Shown here piece after piece: positions 58,158 through 64,000 of a stretch of 64,000 nt of DNA. Origin of the DNA: Paludibacter sp. (GTDB lineage Bacteria; Bacteroidota; Bacteroidia; Bacteroidales; Paludibacteraceae); NCBI GenBank assembly GCA_028690665.1, contig JAQVAV010000001.1:124001-188000 (forward strand). Reading direction: 5' to 3'. Position 1 is the first letter of the stretch. Each line of letters starts with the position of its first letter. A program made the position numbers and the translations under genes. The notes below the pieces were generated by a model that saw only the letters and a list, made by a program, of their open reading frames with translations, ran no database searches and was not told the DNA's origin.

Positions 58158-58628
58158 TTATTTTTCCCAATTAACTGAGAGTTTTTGCAAATATTTTGAA
58201 TTTGGCCCCACAAAAATATTGAAATCACCAGTTTCCCAATCATGTTTTAACGCTTGATTGTAGAACTTCAGTTTTTCTGTTGTTATTTTGAATTTCAGCG
58301 TTTTTGTTTCGTTGGGAATAAACTCAACTTTTGCAAAATCTTTTAGTTCCATAACTGGTCGTGAAATGGAAGCAGCCGGATCTCCTATATAAAGCTGAAC
58401 AATTTCCTTTTTTTATCGCTTCATCCAATCCTATTGCGCTACCAACTATTTTAGGATTTCCTACACCTCCAAGATTTAATTGTCCTATTTTTTTTGCAGA
58501 GTCATCCGTTTCATCAGAGAATTGCTGAAACTATTCATCTGCTTATCGTTCGTCGATTGTGCTAAAGAACAATGTAACGGGATGAGAACATAAAGAATAT
58601 ATTTTCGTTTTATTTTCAATAAATACAT
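58158..58628 (-). pseudogene. Decayed GH3 beta-glucosidase with internal deletion and frameshift
   Basis: Two ends of one GH3 enzyme remain. From ATG 58628 the minus strand encodes a signal peptide and the GH3 start D-K-Q-M-N-S-F-S-N-S-L-M-K-R-M-T-L-Q-K-K, then a stop at 58485-58487 within a run of eight A. With one more A the frame continues I-G-Q-L-N-L-G-G-V-G-N, as in intact GH3 proteins, to I-K-K-G. There it jumps directly to the C-terminal Fn3-like domain: E-I-V-Q-L-Y-I-G-D-P, S-I-S-R-P-V-M-E-L-K-D-F, ending at 58158. Only about 155 of a usual 740 or so residues are left and the catalytic domains are gone. It still sits in the operon, 29-31 bp from both neighbours. Confidence 0.85.
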
Positions 58629-58659
58629 TTTAAATTACTATTCAAAATTTGTGAGAGAC

Positions 58660-60387
58660 TCAGTCCATGACTATTTTAACTTTATCCGGAGCCTTAACCT
58701 CACTCACAACTTTGCCCTTATCATTTTTAGTACAGCTTATGGAAACAACACCATAAGGAGTTGGGAATGTTCCTTTTACAGATTTCAATGAACCAAGATT
58801 AGGTTTGATTCTGAGAGTACGACATCCTGGTTCAACCGGAGTTACACCTAAAACATGCTTGGTAAGCCACGAAGTAGGACCTGATGCCCAGCCGTGACAA
58901 AGGCTAAGTCTCAAGCCTTTGTAGCAATATGCGCCGCCGCCTGAGTGTATATCGTAATTGCTTTCTGGAACTATTTCGTCAATACGTCCGGCATTAACGA
59001 CATCTGAATACTTTAAATCTTCCCAGAATGTTGTTGCTCCAAGATCCAGCATAGCACCCCAGTATTTCGAAATAAAATCAAGAGCTTCATCATATTTTCC
59101 GTTCTGAGCAAGAGCTTCCAGCATATAATAGCCATAAAACGTTGAAAAACCATTCAGTCCATTTTTCAATATTATATTACAATCTTGTTTGGAATTTTTG
59201 CTTAGTCCTGATAAAATATTTAACGCTGCTGCCTGACTGTTATTAAACGAATCTATATGCACATTTCTCATCCGACGGACACAGTTGGAAGCAATACTTT
59301 GAATCGAGTCATCCTGCAGGTATTCACCAATTTGAAGTGCCGCATTTACGGCCATAAAAGAAAGCGATTGCAAGCCACTGTGTATAACATCGTTGTTTTC
59401 GGATGTTGGCCAATCAAGGAAACGAGTTCCATCGAGTTGTTCAACGCCATTTTTATCAATTTTCTCATCAATCTGTTTGACTAGCTTAAGCAGGTATTCG
59501 CGTTGATTTTTCAAATAATCAAGATTTCCCTGATACATGTACAAATCTCTTTGTATGATTATCCACCAAAGGGAATAAGAACACATTCCATTCATCCAAC
59601 CAGGCAGAGGAGTGTCTTTTCGGGCAAAATCGAGGCTTTTATATACAACTTCATTTTCTCCGAATACACTATTGATTGTCATAACTTCAGGGTGCATATC
59701 CCCGACCCACACCAAGCGGTCTCGTTTTATACCATCCCAGATATATTCCTGCATATTGAGCTTGACCGTATAGGCTCCTGTTTCCCATATTTTATTAATT
59801 CGCTCATTGTCAGAAAAGAATGAGCCCTTTTCTTGGACATCTCTCAAAATAGAAGTTGCAGATACATTACGTAAATTATATTGTAAATTTTTATCAAGTA
59901 AATCTATTCTGACAAATCTGAAGCCGCTATTTCCACATTGAAAAGAGCCAAGCCATGGAACCGAAATGACAAAATCTCTTAAAGAATGTTCGTTAGTGGG
60001 ATTTGCCGGATTATCCAAAATATCTATATCCGACATTGCTTCTGTTACAGACTCGCCAAACCGGATTCTTAATCTGACCGGATTTTTATATTCTCTGATG
60101 GCCGAAGAAATTTTTATTCCACCATAAATTTCTTTTCCGAAGTCCAGTAGTATTGATGCCTGCTGAGTATCAGAACTCATAAATCCCGTATATTTGTCAT
60201 CTGATACAGATAACTGGTCGCTGAAATCAGCCAGCAAATTATTGGGGTTTGTCACATACTTTCCGGACTCATCTGACATCCAAACAATTCTGACCGGAGA
60301 TATATTGGTGTACGTAATTTTCGCATAGACATTGAGTGCAAACAAACTGAACAGTGTAGCTAGTGTCAGTACATGGCGTTTCATCAT
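58660..60387 (-). CDS. Alpha-L-rhamnosidase-like glycoside hydrolase (GH78-like), short form
   Basis: A 575-residue exported enzyme and first gene of the leftward operon. The signal peptide ends V-Y-A. A beta domain (about 25-185, L-D-F-G-K-E-I-Y-G-G and R-I-R-F-G-E-S) precedes an (alpha/alpha)6 barrel with W-D-G-I-K-R-D-R-L-V-W-V-G-D-M, F-L-D-W-P-T, F-W-E-D and C-H-G-W-A-S-G-P-T. The C-terminal beta domain reads L-R-I-K-P-N-L-G. It lacks the N-terminal Fn3-like and extra sandwich domains of the 935-residue GH78 in the same operon. It fits the GH78-like group, but activity on rhamnose is not certain. Confidence 0.78.
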   Translation of the reverse strand: MMKRHVLTLATLFSLFALNVYAKITYTNISPVRIVWMSDESGKYVTNPNNLLADFSDQLSVSDDKYTGFMSSDTQQASILLDFGKEIYGGIKISSAIREYKNPVRLRIRFGESVTEAMSDIDILDNPANPTNEHSLRDFVISVPWLGSFQCGNSGFRFVRIDLLDKNLQYNLRNVSATSILRDVQEKGSFFSDNERINKIWETGAYTVKLNMQEYIWDGIKRDRLVWVGDMHPEVMTINSVFGENEVVYKSLDFARKDTPLPGWMNGMCSYSLWWIIIQRDLYMYQGNLDYLKNQREYLLKLVKQIDEKIDKNGVEQLDGTRFLDWPTSENNDVIHSGLQSLSFMAVNAALQIGEYLQDDSIQSIASNCVRRMRNVHIDSFNNSQAAALNILSGLSKNSKQDCNIILKNGLNGFSTFYGYYMLEALAQNGKYDEALDFISKYWGAMLDLGATTFWEDLKYSDVVNAGRIDEIVPESNYDIHSGGGAYCYKGLRLSLCHGWASGPTSWLTKHVLGVTPVEPGCRTLRIKPNLGSLKSVKGTFPTPYGVVSISCTKNDKGKVVSEVKAPDKVKIVMD

Positions 60388-60417
60388 AAATCATTTTTTT
60401 AGTTATTTTGCAGTATG

Positions 60418-60485
60418 CAATTTTAGCTAATTTTCCGCCATGCATCATTTCGCATTTGTTCTAAGTTGTACTGCATTTATTCCAA
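60418..60485 (-). promoter_or_regulatory. Operator/promoter of the leftward glycoside hydrolase operon
   Basis: Read on the minus strand, TTGGAATAAAT (60475-60485) and TTAGAACAAAT (60454-60464) form a direct repeat with 21-bp spacing, each followed by GC. The -7-like TAAAATTG (60418-60425) begins 34 bp after the second ACA, leaving a leader of about 25 nt to ATG 60387. The arrangement matches the operators of the rightward arm. Confidence 0.58.
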
Positions 60486-60551
60486 ATAACCATGATTTTG
60501 TTTCAAATTTTTTAATGGATGTTTCAATTATCGAAAATCACATAATTTTCT

Positions 60552-60584
60552 TTTGGATTATTCAAATGTTTTAGCATAATTTTG
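60552..60584 (+). promoter_or_regulatory. Promoter of the hybrid two-component regulator
   Basis: TTTG at 60552-60555, a 21-bp spacer and TAATTTTG at 60577-60584 match the consensus exactly, unlike the glycan-responsive promoters of this locus, which lack a -33 box. This is consistent with constitutive low-level expression of the sensor. The leader is about 95 nt. The 300-bp gap 60388-60687 is thus fully used by two divergent promoters. Confidence 0.7.
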
Positions 60585-60687
60585 AGCATTAAAAATGTGC
60601 CCACACCAAGCCACGTAATTTCAAAGCCTTTGATCTGCTTTGTTAAGGTACTCCTTTTTAAGGTGAGAGCAGAAATCTGATTTACGT

Positions 60688-63600
60688 ATGAAAAGAACAT
60701 TAAAAACGATACTGTATTTTATCATAATCTCATCGTTCAGTTTCATTTCTTTCTCTCAGCCGTTGCGTCGTACCGATTTATCAAATTTACACGTCAACGC
60801 TTTTGCGCAGGATAGCCTCGGTTACATCTGGATAGCAACGGCCAACGGACTTTGTAAAAGTTACGGAAACAGTTATAGTGTATTTTTCTATAATGAGAGA
60901 AATAAAAACTCTATTCCATCTAACAACATTACGGGGCTGTATGTCGATAAAAATTCCAAACTGTGGATTTCTACCGGAAATGGCATATGTTCAATGTCGA
61001 AAAGCCGATACGAGTTTCAACGGTATTTGAAAAATAACTCGGCAGGTTCGGAAGGCTTTTTCCTGGGTTTTATAGAATATGCGGGGAAAATATTGACTTA
61101 TGGATATAACGGACTCTACGAAATAGATGAAAAAAACAAATGCTTAATACCACGTCTGAAAATTGACAGGCAAGTTATTTATGGTGCGTTACAAGACAAA
61201 CAAAAAAATCTTTGGATAACTAATGGTATCGAACTGATAAAACTTAATCAATCATTGAGTTTTGTATCGAAAGTTACCGTAGACAAAGGTGCCAACGTAA
61301 ATTGCATGATCAATTACGGTAATGATATACTTTTAGGTACCGAAAACGGCATAAAACTATTTAACCTGAATAGTTTTAAAATAGTCGACAGCAATTTTTC
61401 AAAGTCATTAAGCGATCTGAGAATCAATCAATTATTATTAATTGATGGAGGCCACAGACTACTGATAAACACGAACAACAAAGGGGTACTTGTGTACAAT
61501 TTCAAAACTCGCGAATTAAAAACCAGTGATAACAACATAGAATTCAATGATATACCATCAATTGATATTACTTCGGCCTTTGTCGATAAAGAAAAAAATA
61601 TCTGGATCGGGACATTTGATCACGGACACTTTATGTTGTCGAACAGAAAGAAAATATTCAATAAAGATAAGGGTCTTGTAAATCTGTTCAGGAACAAGTT
61701 TGTAACGCGTATAATAGGAGACCGGTTCGGTAACATGTGGATCGGAACCCGGTATGACGGCTTTATATATTATAACACAAAGAACAAAAAAGTAATTAAA
61801 TATAACGATTCCACAACATCGTGGCTATCTGTTTTTAATAGTAATTTTGTGCAGGAAATATATTGCGATTCAAAAAACAGATTATGGATCGGATACGGAA
61901 ATTTGCTGATTGTTTGCAAAGCATCTCAGGATGGAAGGATAATATTGGAAAAAACTTATTCCGGGATAGGAAATGTGGTAACAATTACCGAAGATGGTAA
62001 TAAAAGAATATGGGCCGGATCGTCCGATAACGGACTATATATTTACAATGAAGATTTGACGCTAAAAAAACACATAACATCTGCCGTATCCAACAGCAAT
62101 AACATAACTAAAATCATCTCTCTTTCAAATGACAATATGCTATTTTCAGCATATATGGATAATATTTACATAATCGACGATAATACGCTTGTTGCCAATG
62201 CTTTAAATTCTAAGTTTCAAAATAACTGGTCCAATACCGTAGATCTCAAACTCGACACCCGGAATAATTTGTGGATAGGCACCTACGGCAACGGACTTAT
62301 GAAATATAATCTCAAGGAAAAGACACTCAAGCAATATAGTGAGCTTCAGCGCAAGGATATAGTCGGAATCGAATACGACAAACAGCATAATATATGGGCA
62401 AGCTCTTCTAATGGGATATACAGAATCTCCTCATCTACCAATGCAATCAATATATACTTGGAACAAGATGGCACCGGAGGCAATCAATATCACGAAAAAT
62501 GCGCATTCAAAGACGCCTCAGGACATATATATTTCGGAGGAAACACCGGACTTGAAGAAATAACTCCTGAAAATGTAGAATCCGCCAAACAGAATAATCC
62601 GATATATTTGACTGATCTCAAACTGTTCGGAAACAGCGTGGTTCCGAAAGATGGAGGAATAGTTGACAAGGATATTTCATTGACAAAAAAAATAAAACTC
62701 AAACACAATGAAAATGTCGTGAGTTTAGAATTTACAAGCATCAGCTATGATTGCCTGTCGCTTTTAGAATATGCTTACATGCTCGACGGATTTGATCAGA
62801 CATGGAACTATATCGGAAAATATAACCGGGCTACATATTCCAATCTTCCGGCAGGTCATTATACTTTTATGGTTAAAGTTAAAAACGGAAACGGTGTATG
62901 GGAGGCCCCGAGGAAATTACTCGATGTGGTGGTTAAACCTGCTCCATGGCTGCACCCCATTGCATTATCGATATATGCAGCGCTTTTGATACTACTTATC
63001 ATTCTGCTCAATAGGTTATATATTCGATTCAAACTCGCTAAAGAAAGAATCACACTTACAGAAGCAAAAATAGCACATGAGCATAAAATGTCGGAAATGA
63101 AAGTGAACTTTTTTACAAATATATCCCATGAATTGAGGACTCCTCTGACTCTGATTTATGCTCCCGTGAAAATGCTCAGAGAAAAATATCAGTCACTTAA
63201 CGAGCAACAACTAGCTTATAATCTGGATTTTATAGCAAATAATGTGGATCGGTTAATGAACCTAACCGATCAATTGCTTAAATTCCGGAACATTAAAAAT
63301 GAAACTCTGCCGCTAAAAGTCGGTTATCATGATTGCGTGCAACAATTATCCAATATTGTTAAACTATACAATATATATACAGCCGAGAAAAATCTCAGCA
63401 TGGAATTCGACTGCTCGTATGAAAGCCTTACGGTAATGTACGATTCCGATAAATTAGATAAAATCATGAACAATTTATTCATGAACGCCACAAAATATTC
63501 ACTTGATAGTGGGAGCATTGTTGTAACGTTGGATCTCGTTAAACACCCTGAAAATATTGACAACGAGAATGAATGGGCCTACATAGAAATTCGTGTTTCG

Positions 63601-64000
63601 GACACCGGCATCGGCATTGACAAGAATGATTTTTCACGTTTATTCAAACGATTCAGCCGCCTTGTAAATCCTTCAAAACGTGATCAGATAAATGGTTTTG
63701 GAATAGGACTCAACTTTGTATATCATCTGGTCGACAATCACAAAGGAAAAATCCGTGCGGAACAGAATACTACAAAGGGAATGACATTCATAGTTGATAT
63801 TCCGGTTTCTGAAGATGCCTATAGCGAAAACGAACGGGCAACAGACCATACCGATATAAAACAAAGCGGAGAAATAACTGATCATGATGAATCTGTTGTA
63901 GCGACTTCTAATCCGGGCAACATTGCTGATAAAAAAATTTCAAAAACAGAACGAAAAAAGATTCTTGTAGTCGAAGACAACCCTGATATGAACACCTTTA
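60688..64000 (+). CDS. Hybrid two-component system sensor/regulator (HTCS), 3' end outside window
   Basis: The frame is open from ATG 60688 to the window edge (1104 codons). Order: signal peptide (1-22, ends S-F-S-Q); a periplasmic propeller of Reg_prop repeats with recurring L-W-I-x-T and G-L-x-x-Y motifs (about 25-660); a Y_Y_Y domain (about 675-745); one membrane helix (about 757-778); HisKA with phospho-acceptor H814 in I-S-H-E-L-R-T-P; a HATPase with N-box near 928-937, D-T-G-I-G-I at 972-977 and G-F-G-I-G-L at 1003-1008. The receiver domain begins at about 1090 (I-L-V-V-E-D-N-P-D). The receiver Asp and expected AraC-type HTH are beyond the edge. It should sense an imported oligosaccharide and activate this locus. 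Confidence 0.95.
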   Translation, partial: MKRTLKTILYFIIISSFSFISFSQPLRRTDLSNLHVNAFAQDSLGYIWIATANGLCKSYGNSYSVFFYNERNKNSIPSNNITGLYVDKNSKLWISTGNGICSMSKSRYEFQRYLKNNSAGSEGFFLGFIEYAGKILTYGYNGLYEIDEKNKCLIPRLKIDRQVIYGALQDKQKNLWITNGIELIKLNQSLSFVSKVTVDKGANVNCMINYGNDILLGTENGIKLFNLNSFKIVDSNFSKSLSDLRINQLLLIDGGHRLLINTNNKGVLVYNFKTRELKTSDNNIEFNDIPSIDITSAFVDKEKNIWIGTFDHGHFMLSNRKKIFNKDKGLVNLFRNKFVTRIIGDRFGNMWIGTRYDGFIYYNTKNKKVIKYNDSTTSWLSVFNSNFVQEIYCDSKNRLWIGYGNLLIVCKASQDGRIILEKTYSGIGNVVTITEDGNKRIWAGSSDNGLYIYNEDLTLKKHITSAVSNSNNITKIISLSNDNMLFSAYMDNIYIIDDNTLVANALNSKFQNNWSNTVDLKLDTRNNLWIGTYGNGLMKYNLKEKTLKQYSELQRKDIVGIEYDKQHNIWASSSNGIYRISSSTNAINIYLEQDGTGGNQYHEKCAFKDASGHIYFGGNTGLEEITPENVESAKQNNPIYLTDLKLFGNSVVPKDGGIVDKDISLTKKIKLKHNENVVSLEFTSISYDCLSLLEYAYMLDGFDQTWNYIGKYNRATYSNLPAGHYTFMVKVKNGNGVWEAPRKLLDVVVKPAPWLHPIALSIYAALLILLIILLNRLYIRFKLAKERITLTEAKIAHEHKMSEMKVNFFTNISHELRTPLTLIYAPVKMLREKYQSLNEQQLAYNLDFIANNVDRLMNLTDQLLKFRNIKNETLPLKVGYHDCVQQLSNIVKLYNIYTAEKNLSMEFDCSYESLTVMYDSDKLDKIMNNLFMNATKYSLDSGSIVVTLDLVKHPENIDNENEWAYIEIRVSDTGIGIDKNDFSRLFKRFSRLVNPSKRDQINGFGIGLNFVYHLVDNHKGKIRAEQNTTKGMTFIVDIPVSEDAYSENERATDHTDIKQSGEITDHDESVVATSNPGNIADKKISKTERKKILVVEDNPDMNTF

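Noticed and set aside
62203-63885. Minus-strand open frames at the right end
   Set aside because: They are shadows of the single continuous plus-strand regulator frame starting at 60688.
1-64000. CRISPR arrays, insertion sequences, prophage or integrase genes, rRNA genes
   Set aside because: No regularly spaced repeats, transposase or integrase motifs, or rRNA-like sequence were seen on either strand.

Overview
The window is a chromosomal segment from a member of the Bacteroidota, most likely order Bacteroidales. The signs are paired SusC/SusD genes, a hybrid two-component sensor, several proteins with a type IX secretion (Por) C-terminal sorting domain, promoters of the TTTG-N20-TAnnTTTG type, an RNase H with an N-terminal viroplasmin-like domain, and low G+C DNA. 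Genus cannot be read from the sequence alone.

Positions 1-20.8 kb are mostly core genes: a lipid A-type acyltransferase cut by the left edge, RNase H, a Wzx-like flippase, a DUF2007 protein and a TerB/J-domain protein. Next comes an osmolyte uptake operon (outer-membrane porin plus ProV, ProW, ProX) preceded by a structured leader. Then follow pnp, an MscS-type channel, purN divergent from acpP-fabF-rnc, an acyl-CoA ligase, a small winged-helix protein, tRNA-Gly(GCC), tRNA-Leu(TAA), and an adaptor/TolC efflux pair whose adaptor is shortened at its C-terminus.

Positions 21.1 kb to the right edge form one large polysaccharide utilisation locus. A rightward arm holds two SusC/SusD pairs, a GH71/GH99-like protein, two tandemly duplicated secreted carbohydrate-binding proteins, a GH65 enzyme, and two right-handed beta-helix proteins, the second GH110-like. 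It converges at about 45.1 kb with a leftward arm that reads as one operon from 60.4 to 45.2 kb: GH78-like, a decayed GH3 gene, GH37, a deacetylase-fold protein, GH78, a second GH71/GH99-like protein, GH20, NagB, and a NagB-like/PIG-L fusion. A hybrid two-component regulator starts at 60688, divergent from this operon, and runs off the right edge.

The gene set suggests capture of a branched glycan at the surface, extracellular trimming by type IX-secreted enzymes, TonB-dependent import, periplasmic hydrolysis (alpha-glucosyl, rhamnosyl, hexosaminyl, possibly galactosyl linkages) and cytoplasmic amino-sugar catabolism. The substrate itself is an inference. Four promoters of the locus share a direct repeat close to TTGGAACAAAT, repeated at 21 bp and placed 33-34 bp before the -7 box; this is the best candidate operator for the regulator. 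Other notable points are a whole transcription unit duplicated from operator to terminator, loss of catalytic residues in the NagB-like fusion domain, a roughly 155-residue insertion in one GH71/GH99-like enzyme, and the internally deleted GH3 gene.
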